From: Spirochaetales bacterium
GTDB lineage: Bacteria > Spirochaetota > Spirochaetia > CADAEX01
Assembly: GCA_024233785.1 (NCBI GenBank)
Contig: JACKPD010000003.1
Span: forward strand, 62,001-126,000
Length of the DNA stretch: 64,000 nt
Direction: 5' to 3'
Positions 46,987 to 55,828 of this stretch are shown piece by piece (the stretch's first letter is position 1; each line of letters begins with the position of its first letter). The notes beneath the pieces were generated by a model, which saw only the letters and a list, made by a program, of their open reading frames with translations, made no database searches and had not been told where the DNA came from. Both the position numbers and the translations under genes were made by a program.

Positions 46987-49329
46987 CTATGCCTGTTTTA
47001 TGCCAACCGGCCACAAAATTGAAAAAATTGTGCCGCTGCCAGGGGAACTTTTACAGGTTATCTCACCCTTGAGGCTTTGTGTTACAATATTATAGACAAT
47101 ATGCATGCCGAGCCCGCTGCCTCCGGAACCTCTTTTTGTTGTAAAAAACGGTTCAAAAATTCTTTCTTTTGTCACAGTATCCATGCCTATGCCATTGTCG
47201 GAATACCGGATTGATGCTTCGGTACCGTCAAAATCCGCATCAATTACGATTCTGCCGCTTTCAATACCTTCAAATCCATGCTTCAGGGAATTCATCACAA
47301 GATTCGTGATTACCTGGGAAAGAGCGCCGGGCATGCTTTCAAATTCCATATCTTCACGGCCGTTTACAGTAATAGTGTGGTTTGTTTTCTTAAGAACAGG
47401 CTGGAGGCTCATCAAAACCTCATTTATATATCTTTTAAGATTAAATGTCCGCTTTTCCCTGCTTGCCTGATCTACAGCTACCTTTTTAAAACTGCTGATA
47501 TGGTTTGAAGCTTTTTCAAGATTTTCCAGCAGGACCTTAGAGGATTCGCGGGCTGTAGTTATATATTTCTCAAGCTCGGACCTTTTAATGTTCCCTTCAT
47601 TGTATCTCAACCCCATTTCCTCTGTCTGCTGCATTAAATACGATGCCGCTGTAATACTTATTCCGACAGGCGTATTTATTTCATGCGCGACCCCGGCTAC
47701 GAGAAGGCCCAGAGAAGCCATTTTTTCCGCTTCCACCAGGTTCTTCTGCGTTTCCCTGAGCCTGTCCAGTGAATCCTTTAAGGCAATATTGGAATCCTCA
47801 AGTTCAGCTGTGCGCAAAAGCACTCTCTTTTCAAGTTCGGCGTTGAGCTTCTGCAGTTCTTTCTGCGATTTTTTTCTTTCTGTTACATCGCGTATTATGG
47901 AAAGCAGAAAAGGGGCCTCTCCAAGGTCAAGGCGGGAAACACTGACTTCAGAATCAAAAACAGACCCGTCCTTTCTTACCTGCTGCCATTCGAAAAACTG
48001 CGGATTCCCGCTCAGCGCTTCGTTCAGATAAACCTGAAGCTGATCCTGCGGCAGTGCGGTATCGACATTGGTTTTTGAAACTTCAAGCGGTGATTTATTC
48101 CGGAACTCGCTTTCCTCATATCCGAACATCTCAAGGGCTTTGCGGTTAAAATTAACTATTTTGTTATCCATTACTATAAGAATAGCGTCATTTGCGGATT
48201 GAAAAACAGCCTGATATCTTAACTCGCTTATCGCAAGCTCATCAGTTCTCTGCTGAACAAGCACTTCAAGATGCCGCGCGTTTTCCTGGACTATCTTTTT
48301 CCGCGATGCGATAAGGACAAAATTTATCGATACTACCGCAATTACAAGTGCAATTCCAAGCGCTATTATCTGAAACTGGAATTCAAACAGGGCGGCATTT
48401 ACCTGCTGATCTGTCGCAGTCAGCAGAAGTATAAGTTTCTGCTTTCCCACATTCATTGAATGCCATGCGGCAAGTCTTCTTTCTTTTTTCCCTTCCCTGT
48501 TAATAAAATTTATCTCACCGCTTCCAAGTGTCTGAAGCAGCACAGTATCATTCACCTTTTTCATCATCGGAGGGTCAAAAAGATTCAGGCTGAAAATATT
48601 TTCCCCGATATTTTCAGTATTTTCAGCAAAAACTATGGTTCCATCCCCGGACAGGAAGGTGCCTGTTCCGTATTCACCCATACTCATAGGGAAAATAAAT
48701 CTGTTTATCACCGGTTTAAGATCAACAACTGCGCAAATAAGCCCCTTAAGCTGGCCTGCTTCCCAGACAGGGATAATATTGCCGATTAGCTGATAGTTGT
48801 GTGAAATATAAAAAAAATAGGGATCAGGTTCTTTTCCTGATGTTCTGATCTCTTTCCAGTAATTATCCAGCCAGACACTCCCGACATATTTTGACACCTC
48901 CTCCCTTTCTCCTGTTGAAAGATTGGAATACGCAATTTTACCGGGGGAATAGGAAACAAGAAAACCTATGATCTCCTGCTTGCTTGTCTGTAGGAACTGA
49001 AAAAGCCGGTTCTTTTCCTCATCAGCATTTCTATCAAGAATATCATCCCTGAAATACCGCTGAATTACATCAAGATTATAAAACATTTCATAAATGCTTT
49101 CCTCAACTGCCTGTTTGGATAACAAAACCTGAAGGACCTGCTGCTGATTAAATACTGCTTCATTTCTTTTTAAGGCCCAGCCGTGAAGAAGAAACGCCAC
49201 ACTGAAAAATGCGTAAATGGCAAGGGCTGAACTCAGGAAAAAATTTATTATTATCTTTTTGGGAAAAACAATCTCGGAGTATTTGAAAAGGCGTTTCTGC
49301 TTGTCATGTTTTTCACTGAACATAGTCAT
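46987..49329 (-). CDS. Membrane PAS-domain sensor histidine kinase
   Basis: The 780-residue protein has a membrane segment near residue 30 (INFFLSSALAIYAFFSVAFL), an extracytoplasmic Cache-like sensor, a second segment near residue 320, a PAS domain (YQAVFQSANDAILIVMDNKI), a coiled coil (ELQKLNAELEKRVLLRTAEL), and a kinase core. The phospho-acceptor is His549 in VAGVAHEINTPVGISITA; the ATPase shows ITNLVMNSLKHGF (N box), YSDNGIGMD (G1) and GSGGSGLGMHIVYNIV (G2). The H-box HEINTPVG marks a subgroup common in large environmental sensors. No response regulator is adjacent, so it is an orphan kinase. It lies 34 nt after the FGGY kinase gene, probably in the same transcript. Confidence 0.92.
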   Translation of the reverse strand: MTMFSEKHDKQKRLFKYSEIVFPKKIIINFFLSSALAIYAFFSVAFLLHGWALKRNEAVFNQQQVLQVLLSKQAVEESIYEMFYNLDVIQRYFRDDILDRNADEEKNRLFQFLQTSKQEIIGFLVSYSPGKIAYSNLSTGEREEVSKYVGSVWLDNYWKEIRTSGKEPDPYFFYISHNYQLIGNIIPVWEAGQLKGLICAVVDLKPVINRFIFPMSMGEYGTGTFLSGDGTIVFAENTENIGENIFSLNLFDPPMMKKVNDTVLLQTLGSGEINFINREGKKERRLAAWHSMNVGKQKLILLLTATDQQVNAALFEFQFQIIALGIALVIAVVSINFVLIASRKKIVQENARHLEVLVQQRTDELAISELRYQAVFQSANDAILIVMDNKIVNFNRKALEMFGYEESEFRNKSPLEVSKTNVDTALPQDQLQVYLNEALSGNPQFFEWQQVRKDGSVFDSEVSVSRLDLGEAPFLLSIIRDVTERKKSQKELQKLNAELEKRVLLRTAELEDSNIALKDSLDRLRETQKNLVEAEKMASLGLLVAGVAHEINTPVGISITAASYLMQQTEEMGLRYNEGNIKRSELEKYITTARESSKVLLENLEKASNHISSFKKVAVDQASREKRTFNLKRYINEVLMSLQPVLKKTNHTITVNGREDMEFESMPGALSQVITNLVMNSLKHGFEGIESGRIVIDADFDGTEASIRYSDNGIGMDTVTKERIFEPFFTTKRGSGGSGLGMHIVYNIVTQSLKGEITCKSSPGSGTIFSILWPVGIKQA

Positions 49330-49363
49330 AATCTACCATATAAAAAGATAATCAAGAAGAGCT

Positions 49364-50752
49364 TTATAATGTTTCAGCAAGAGGCTGTATGCGGGCCGAC
49401 ATCCGGGAATATTTTTCAAACAGGCAGGTAAATCTGTCATAAGAAGCTTTGTCCGGATTGTATTCCTCTTTTATATGTACCATATCCTGCGCCGCCCGGA
49501 TCAGGGAACTGTAAAGACCAAGCCCCTTGAACGCGACACATGCGCATCCGAGCAGTTCTCCGTCATGAATTTCCGGAACAATAATCCTTTTCCCTATCAT
49601 ATCCGACTTCAACTGGTTCCAGAGAGGGTTTTTAGCCTGGCCCCCTGAAAGCCTGATCTCCTCAATATTAAGGGAACAGGATTCCATATACTGAATTACA
49701 TCCCTTACAGAGAACCCGATTGACTTCACAACCGCGCTTCCTGTTTCAAGGATTCCATGTCTTGCTTCAAGTCCGACAAAAGCCCCTTTTGAGAATTGCC
49801 ATACGGCCCCCTTCTTAAGGGATGGGAAAAAGTAAAGGCTGTCTTCTTTATGAATAACCTCTGAAATCTCCCGGACCAGGGCCAGATAGGATTTCCCCTG
49901 CTGCCCTGACACCTTCCTGAACCATTCAAAGATAATTCCGGAAGAGGCAAGAACTCCTGACACATTTTCAAACCCGTCAATAATATGAGGCAGGGATCTT
50001 AAGCTTTCGCAATAAATTTTCCGGCTTGTTGTGTAGTTGATCCCTTCCGAAGTACCTGCCCGGTCGCAGACCGCTCCTTCAAAAACAGCTCCTGTGCCTA
50101 AAAGCGCCATCAGGTAGTCATTTGCTCCTGCGAAAACAGGGAGCCCTTCCTTTAGGTAATACTCTTTGCCCGCCTCTGCAGATACCCTGCCGATCAGTTC
50201 CCCGGTCAAAATAAACCGGGGCAGCTTATCCTTGTCAATCCCGCTTTTAATAATTGATTCATCATCCCAGAGATATGACGCGAATTCCTTATTCGGAATG
50301 GGGGCTGTGAGCTCACCGGTCAGCAGATAAGGGAAAAATCCGGAAAGGGGGAGAAAACTGCAGATATCCTGATATTTATTTTTTAGATTTTCCCTGAACC
50401 ACAGTATTTTGGGAAGAAAAAATGATTTTGTTCCGGGAACAGGGGTCCTTTTGTCATCTATCCATAAAAGAGAATCAGATGTGTATTTTCCATCACATGC
50501 TACAGGAATTATTGTAGGTCCGTTTCCGCTGAATACAACAGCTTCAATTTCATCAAGATAGGTGAGATTGCATAAAGCCTTTTTAAGGGCCGTTACCCAG
50601 ATTTTTGTATTCCAGCTGTAAATATCGCCGCCCGCTTCATCATAGGAAGATCTCTGCCAGGATTTGAGAACACCTCTCTCGTCAATTATTCCCGCTTTTA
50701 TTGAAGATGTCCCGATATCTACCGTAAGTACCTTCTGTCCTTTTCTTCCCAT
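49364..50752 (-). CDS. FGGY-family carbohydrate kinase (xylulokinase-like)
   Basis: ATP-dependent sugar kinase of 462 residues. The N-terminal ATPase motif is TVDIGTSSIKAGIIDERG. The second domain has the catalytic-type Asp in FAGANDYLMALLGTGA and the adenosine motif IRLSGGQAKNPLWNQLKSDM. The overall pattern is nearest xylulokinases, but the sugar cannot be fixed from sequence. It lies 19 nt after prs and before a histidine kinase. If the substrate is a pentulose, its product could feed ribose-5-phosphate supply for PRPP synthesis; this is inference. Confidence 0.85.
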   Translation of the reverse strand: MGRKGQKVLTVDIGTSSIKAGIIDERGVLKSWQRSSYDEAGGDIYSWNTKIWVTALKKALCNLTYLDEIEAVVFSGNGPTIIPVACDGKYTSDSLLWIDDKRTPVPGTKSFFLPKILWFRENLKNKYQDICSFLPLSGFFPYLLTGELTAPIPNKEFASYLWDDESIIKSGIDKDKLPRFILTGELIGRVSAEAGKEYYLKEGLPVFAGANDYLMALLGTGAVFEGAVCDRAGTSEGINYTTSRKIYCESLRSLPHIIDGFENVSGVLASSGIIFEWFRKVSGQQGKSYLALVREISEVIHKEDSLYFFPSLKKGAVWQFSKGAFVGLEARHGILETGSAVVKSIGFSVRDVIQYMESCSLNIEEIRLSGGQAKNPLWNQLKSDMIGKRIIVPEIHDGELLGCACVAFKGLGLYSSLIRAAQDMVHIKEEYNPDKASYDRFTCLFEKYSRMSARIQPLAETL

Positions 50753-50771
50753 AATAAATCAGCTTTTCCTG

Positions 50772-52007
50772 TCAGGAATTCTTGATTAGCCGCTGGATAA
50801 TCTTGCTGTTGTCAATCAGCGGCGTAAGTGTTCTCTCCTGATTAAGACGTGAGATTACTCTCGCGAAAAGATCGGATATGTGGGCGTTTACATACCACTC
50901 TTTTGAATACAGTGATCCATCATGGTAGACAGCGTTTGTCCCGATCATTTTGTCGAAATATCCTTTTTTAAATGCCTCATCAAAATTTTCAATCGCATTA
51001 CCGGTAAAGAACGGCAGGCTTATCGCGCATATTACTTTTTCTGCGCCCATCTCCCTTAAATGCTGCATCGCTTTGATCATTGTACCGCCGGTTCCGATCA
51101 TATCATCGGCCATGAAAACAACCTTGCCTTTTACATTTCCGAGCAGCCTCATTGAAGTTATGTTGCTTGATTTTGCGTTCTGGGAAACCCGCGAATAATC
51201 CCTTTCCTTGTACAGCATTGCGAGCGGTTTGTTTAAATTCCCTGCGTAAAATTTATTCCTGTCTACAGCGCCTGTATCAGGAGCTACAATAACAAGGTCG
51301 GATTTTTCAAGGTCAACATAATTGAGCAATGTCCTTATTATCTGGTACGATGCATGCAGATCTTCCATTCTGCATTTGTTAAGACAATTCTCAATTTCCT
51401 TGGAATGGATATCAAGTGTAATAATCCTGGAAACGCCCATATTCTCGACTATCCTGCCGAATAAGGCGGCAGTGAGCGCTTCCCTCCCTTTGCGTTTATG
51501 CTGTCTCGCGTATGGATAAGCCGGAACTACTATAGAGACTGAACTTGCCCCGGACTGGATAACCGCGTCAATTGTCGCAAACAGGGTAAAAACATGGTCA
51601 TTGACAGACAATACATGCGTTGACCCGTCATCATTGATTTTCAGCGGATAATGGTTTTCGACATCCTGGACTATAAATACATCCATCCCCCTTACTGAAG
51701 AGCGTATCTCTGCCTTGAATTCCCCGTTCGCGAATCGGGTGTATTTTACCGGGATTTTAAAATCCGGCACCCTGTGTTTTTCAATATCCGGGCACATTGT
51801 AAGGTTGGGATCATCAATATCTATTAAAAGATTTATCTGTTTTACAACTTCATCATGAGGCAGTCCGTAAGCCCTGGAAATAAGCTCGATTTTCTTTTTA
51901 TGTTTTTTTATATAGTTTTTCTTCAGGTGAAGAACAATATCATCCGTAAATAGTTCCGCCCCGGGACAGGCTACAATCCCGAGATTTACAGGTTTTGAAA
52001 AACGCAT
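50772..52007 (-). CDS. prs: Ribose-phosphate pyrophosphokinase (long form)
   Basis: Makes PRPP from ribose-5-phosphate and ATP for purine, pyrimidine, His and Trp synthesis. The start is ATG 52007 (MRFSKPVNLGIVACPGAELF) with AGGTGGGAG upstream, giving 411 residues. An upstream in-frame GTG at 52049 lies next to the promoter -10 box and is rejected. Catalytic features are the NGEFKAEIRSSVRG segment, PYARQHKRKGREALTA, the DIHS loop, and the PRPP loop VVFMADDMIGTGGTM. The enzyme is about 100 residues longer than the classical 315-residue class because of N-terminal and internal additions, a form I associate with spirochaetes and Bacteroidetes. Confidence 0.9.
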   Translation of the reverse strand: MRFSKPVNLGIVACPGAELFTDDIVLHLKKNYIKKHKKKIELISRAYGLPHDEVVKQINLLIDIDDPNLTMCPDIEKHRVPDFKIPVKYTRFANGEFKAEIRSSVRGMDVFIVQDVENHYPLKINDDGSTHVLSVNDHVFTLFATIDAVIQSGASSVSIVVPAYPYARQHKRKGREALTAALFGRIVENMGVSRIITLDIHSKEIENCLNKCRMEDLHASYQIIRTLLNYVDLEKSDLVIVAPDTGAVDRNKFYAGNLNKPLAMLYKERDYSRVSQNAKSSNITSMRLLGNVKGKVVFMADDMIGTGGTMIKAMQHLREMGAEKVICAISLPFFTGNAIENFDEAFKKGYFDKMIGTNAVYHDGSLYSKEWYVNAHISDLFARVISRLNQERTLTPLIDNSKIIQRLIKNS

Positions 52008-52037
52008 CTCCCACCTCAATTTATCAATTTTGTGCTG

Positions 52038-52067
52038 ACCATAACACACTGATTATTTATGAGTCAA
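52038..52067 (-). promoter_or_regulatory. Promoter of prs
   Basis: The minus strand has TTGACT (52067-52062), an 18-nt spacer, and TATGGT (52043-52038) preceded by an extended -10 TG. Initiation would be near 52031, giving a leader of about 24 nt that contains the ribosome-binding site. Confidence 0.6.
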
Positions 52068-52096
52068 CAAGCTGCCCTCATCTTACTATTTTCTTT

Positions 52097-52125
52097 TTGT
52101 TTAATTAAGATTAGAATCATATCAA
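52097..52125 (+). promoter_or_regulatory. Possible promoter of the BMP transporter operon
   Basis: TTGTTT (52097-52102), a 17-nt spacer and TATCAA (52120-52125) are a weak match upstream of the lipoprotein gene. The 113-nt divergent spacer shows no FMN or purine riboswitch that I can recognise. Confidence 0.3.
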
Positions 52126-52162
52126 TGCGTATTATTATTGAAAATTATATCGGGGAAAACAA

Positions 52163-53245
52163 ATGAAAAAATATTTTTTTTACTTAATCATATTTGCTGC
52201 TGTTTATTTTACAGGCTGTTCTGCGAAAACAGACTCCAGCGGGCAGGCAGGTGAAGAACCGGCAGGTAAAGGGTCAGCATCTTCATCCGAAGCAGTTAGC
52301 GGTAAAATAAATATCGCGGTATTTATTCCCGGGGTAACAGCCGGAAGCCCTACATACGAAATGCTTGTTTCGGGTGTACAGCAGGCAGCTGATGAAAACA
52401 GGGAGACAGAGGTTCTTGTTATTGAAGCAGGATTCAACCAGGGGGAATGGGAAAACAAGCTGACAGCCCTGGCCGGAACAAAAAATTATAAATATATAAT
52501 TACCTCAAATCCCGCAATGCCTGAAATATGCAGCAGGGTTTCCAAAATCTATCCTGAACAGAAATTTATTGTGCTTGACGGATACCTGAAAGGAAATAAC
52601 AATATCTACACTTTTTTATATAACAGCTATGAGCAGGCATATCTTATAGGCGTGATGGGCGCGCTTGTGACAGGTTCAGATATGAAGGGGGCAGACAGAA
52701 ATCTTAAAGTAGGCCTCATTGCCGGGCAGGAGTATCCAATGATGAATAATGTAATCAAACCGGGATTTGAGAAAGGACTTAAATCTGTCAACAGCGCAAT
52801 AGAGATGGATTTCAGAATAGTCGGAAACTGGTATGACGCATCAAAAGGGGCGGAACTCGCGGGGCAGATGTACAACTCTGGTATTGATGTAATTCTTGCC
52901 ATTGCCGGCGGGGCAGGACAGGGAGTTCTATCAGCAGCTAAAGACAAGGGAAAGTATGTCCTGTGGTTTGACAATAACGGATATTCGCTTTCCGATGGAC
53001 AGGTTGCGGGATGTTCCGCAATAAGACAGGATAAGGCTGCCTACGAAATCACAAAAAAAGCAGTTTCCGGAACACTTCCTTTCGGCTCTGCAGATATTGC
53101 CGGAGTTAAAGAAGGATATGTGTATTTTGTGGATGATGATCCTGCCTTTATCAAGATTGTGCCGGAAGAGCTGAGAGCAAAAATAAAGGAAACCGAAGAG
53201 ATGATATCAAAAGGAGCTGTAAAGCTTGAAATGCCTCATTTCTGA
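52163..53245 (+). CDS. BMP-family substrate-binding lipoprotein
   Basis: The 360-residue protein has a lipoprotein signal (MKKYFFYLIIFAAVYFTGC, Cys19 as the lipidated residue), a Ser/Gly/Ala linker, and a periplasmic-binding fold beginning INIAVFIPGVTAGSPTYEML. It heads an ABC importer operon. Nucleoside-binding BMP proteins (PnrA, BmpA) normally show a G-G-x-x-D-K-S-F-N type segment at the first strand; here it is PGVTAGSPTYEML, which fits the RfuA-like riboflavin branch better. The substrate is therefore either riboflavin or a purine nucleoside, not proven. ATG 52163 follows GGGGAAAACA. Confidence 0.85.
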   Translation: MKKYFFYLIIFAAVYFTGCSAKTDSSGQAGEEPAGKGSASSSEAVSGKINIAVFIPGVTAGSPTYEMLVSGVQQAADENRETEVLVIEAGFNQGEWENKLTALAGTKNYKYIITSNPAMPEICSRVSKIYPEQKFIVLDGYLKGNNNIYTFLYNSYEQAYLIGVMGALVTGSDMKGADRNLKVGLIAGQEYPMMNNVIKPGFEKGLKSVNSAIEMDFRIVGNWYDASKGAELAGQMYNSGIDVILAIAGGAGQGVLSAAKDKGKYVLWFDNNGYSLSDGQVAGCSAIRQDKAAYEITKKAVSGTLPFGSADIAGVKEGYVYFVDDDPAFIKIVPEELRAKIKETEEMISKGAVKLEMPHF

Positions 53246-53253
53246 AAAAGAAA

Positions 53254-54765
53254 ATGAATATATTACTGAAAACTGAAAAAATATCGAAAACTTTTCCAGG
53301 CAGCAATGTAATTGCCAACAGCGGAATTGACTTCGAACTTAAAGAAAACGAGATACATTCAATAGCCGGAGAAAACGGTTCAGGGAAATCAACCCTGATG
53401 CACATTCTCTCGGGGCTCCTGCCGCAGGACAGCGGTACTATCAGGTACAGGGGAGAGGCGGTGACTTTCCATTCCCCCCACGACGCGCTTAAAAAAGGGA
53501 TTGGAATGGTTCACCAGCAGCCGGGGATAGTCCCCGGTTTTTCCATTCTCGACAATATAATTATAGGAAAAGAAGGGAAATGCTTTCAGAAAATTGACAG
53601 AAAAAAAGCAATCAATGAAATTGAATCCATAAACAGACAATTCGGCATTGAAATAGATATTTCCCGCAATCCAATCTCACCGGAATCCAGACAGCTTACA
53701 ATACTTATTTCTCTGATCTACAGAAAAGCTGAAGTGATAATATTTGATGAACCAACAGCATCCTTAAGCGATGCTGAATCACAGGATTTTTTCGGGATAA
53801 TGAAGAAATTAAAGGATAACGGGAAAACAATTATATTTATTACACATAAAATAGAAACAGCCCTGTCTGCTGCGGACAGGATTTCTGTCCTTTCAAAGGG
53901 AAAAATAAAAGGAACTTTTGATACAGACAAAACCGATATCGACAGTATCGCAGACCTCATAATAGGAAGCAGTTCAGGCAGTGTTCACGGAATAAGATCG
54001 GGAAAAAGAAACAGTGTCGGGGATATAAAAGTATTCGAGGCAAGAGATATTGTTCCGGGAAAAAGCAGTAATGATAAAAAAGGATTTAATTTTGCCGTAC
54101 GGGAGGGGGAAATACTCTCATTTACCGGAATCAGGGAAAAAAATCTTGATATCATGGAAGACCTCTTAAGCGGTTTTATCCAGGTCCAAAGCGGCAGCTT
54201 TTTTTACATGGGGAAAGAAATAAAAATTTCATCGACAAGAACCCTCAGGAAATCGGGGATAAAATACATCCCCTCAGACAGAATGGGAAGAGGAACAAGC
54301 CTTACAGGAACTGTCGAGAACAATCTGGCCTTTACAGATATCGACTCTTTCTCGGAAAACGGTTTTATCCGGAAAGAGAGGATACGGGACTTTTTCAACA
54401 GCGGAAGGGATTCTTTTGACATCAAAGCAATTTTCGGACAGCCGCTCTGGCAGCTTTCAGGCGGGAACATACAGAAAGTAATACTTTTCAGGGAAATGCA
54501 TAAAGCTAAAAAGCTTCTTATATTTTGCGAGCCGTCCTGGAACCTCGATTTTCAGAGCAGGGAAATGATTTACAAAACAATCCTTGAATTGAGAAACAGG
54601 GGAACTTCCATAATCATGATTTCAACCGATATTGAAGAGATAATTGATCTTTCAGACAGGGCGGCTGTAATGCATGAGGGTAAAATTGCGGGGTTCCTTG
54701 AAGGCAATGAGATAAACAGCTATAATATCGGAAGGCTGATCCTTGGAATGGCGGCAAGCCGCTAA
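53254..54765 (+). CDS. ABC transporter ATP-binding protein with two nucleotide-binding domains
   Basis: The 503 residues hold two fused NBDs, as in sugar, nucleoside and riboflavin importers. NBD1 has Walker A GENGSGKST and Walker B VIIFDEPTAS, but its signature is degraded to SPESRQL. NBD2 has lost Walker A (SFTGIREKNLDIM) but keeps the signature LSGGNIQK and ends Walker B with FCEPSWNLD. In the head-to-tail sandwich only the site made by NBD1 Walker A/B and the NBD2 signature would be competent. It starts 8 nt after the lipoprotein and is followed by two permeases. Confidence 0.92.
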   Translation: MNILLKTEKISKTFPGSNVIANSGIDFELKENEIHSIAGENGSGKSTLMHILSGLLPQDSGTIRYRGEAVTFHSPHDALKKGIGMVHQQPGIVPGFSILDNIIIGKEGKCFQKIDRKKAINEIESINRQFGIEIDISRNPISPESRQLTILISLIYRKAEVIIFDEPTASLSDAESQDFFGIMKKLKDNGKTIIFITHKIETALSAADRISVLSKGKIKGTFDTDKTDIDSIADLIIGSSSGSVHGIRSGKRNSVGDIKVFEARDIVPGKSSNDKKGFNFAVREGEILSFTGIREKNLDIMEDLLSGFIQVQSGSFFYMGKEIKISSTRTLRKSGIKYIPSDRMGRGTSLTGTVENNLAFTDIDSFSENGFIRKERIRDFFNSGRDSFDIKAIFGQPLWQLSGGNIQKVILFREMHKAKKLLIFCEPSWNLDFQSREMIYKTILELRNRGTSIIMISTDIEEIIDLSDRAAVMHEGKIAGFLEGNEINSYNIGRLILGMAASR

Positions 54766-54766
54766 C

Positions 54767-55828
54767 ATGGAGAATTTATTGCATCCACAGAAAAAATCCA
54801 GTATAAAATGGCCTGATATATTAAGCCCTTTGATAACCCCGGCAGCTGCTTTTATCAGCCTGGTACTCATAATCACTGCAGTAAGCAGTAATCCTTTAAA
54901 CACCTTATATATCTTCCTGACATCACCGATTTCCAATAATTTCTATCTCGGAAACATGCTTAATTACGCGGGGCTGCTGATAATTTCAGCCTCCGGCATA
55001 TCGCTTGTTTTCAAGGCAGGGATGTTCAACCTTGGAGGAGAGGGGCAGATATACTCCGGCGTTTTCACTGCAACCGCGGTTTCCATAGCGCTTTCCTCAT
55101 ATAGTCCTTTTCTGGCAATCGCAGGGGCAATCACGGCAGGCTCCCTTACAGGGGCTGCAATGGGAACTGTTTCAGGCTATCTGAAGATGAAATGGAATAC
55201 AAATGATCTTATAACCTCATTTCTCCTCTCTGCCGCTGTAATTCACATTGTTAATTACCTGATAACAGGCCCAATGGGAGATCCTGCTAGCTATCTCATA
55301 ACAACCAGGGAAATACCCCAGGCGCTGCGGCTTAAACAGTTCCTCCCCCCTTCAAAACTTAACATCAGTTTTATAGCGGCAATAATAATTGCGGTAATTT
55401 ATTATATCTATCTTTACAGGACAGCAAGCGGACTCAAACTCAGGACAAGCGGCAAAAGCAGGCTTTTTGCAATCTACAGCGGAGTAAGAACAGAGTATTT
55501 TGTTACAATCCCGTTTCTTGTAAGCGGGCTTTTAAACGGATTAACAGGAAGTTTCGCCTCCCTTGGAACATATTATATGTGCGCGTATAACTGCACCGGA
55601 GGAGTCGGATGGAGCGCTATCGCAGTGTCGCTGATCGGACGCAATCATCCCCTGCTTATAATACCTGCAGCATTATTCATATCCTGGATGGAAAGCGGAC
55701 TTTCAGGTATTGTCCTTTATTCCGGTTTCCCGTTTGAGCTCAGCCCGATACTTCAGGCATTTGTTTTTTTCTTTATTACTGCCAAATTTTTTAAAAAAGA
55801 GGGCTACGGTGATAGAAGACATTTTTAA
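54767..55828 (+). CDS. ABC transporter permease (BMP-type importer), first subunit
   Basis: Inner-membrane permease with about eight hydrophobic segments. ATG 54767 (MENLLHPQKKSS) lies one base after the ATPase stop and is preferred to an ATG inside that gene at 54743; this gives 353 residues. The motif FKAGMFNLGGEGQIYSGVFT is the conserved cytoplasmic-loop signature of the BPD_transp_2 permease family used by nucleoside and riboflavin importers. Its 3' end overlaps the next permease by 20 bp. Confidence 0.88.
   Translation: MENLLHPQKKSSIKWPDILSPLITPAAAFISLVLIITAVSSNPLNTLYIFLTSPISNNFYLGNMLNYAGLLIISASGISLVFKAGMFNLGGEGQIYSGVFTATAVSIALSSYSPFLAIAGAITAGSLTGAAMGTVSGYLKMKWNTNDLITSFLLSAAVIHIVNYLITGPMGDPASYLITTREIPQALRLKQFLPPSKLNISFIAAIIIAVIYYIYLYRTASGLKLRTSGKSRLFAIYSGVRTEYFVTIPFLVSGLLNGLTGSFASLGTYYMCAYNCTGGVGWSAIAVSLIGRNHPLLIIPAALFISWMESGLSGIVLYSGFPFELSPILQAFVFFFITAKFFKKEGYGDRRHF

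Noticed and set aside
52008..52049. Longer prs reading frame from GTG 52049
   Set aside because: It begins upstream of the predicted transcription start at about 52031; ATG 52007 has a good ribosome-binding site.
52050..52162. FMN or purine riboswitch before the BMP operon
   Set aside because: The 113-nt spacer is A/T-rich and has none of the conserved core sequences of either class.
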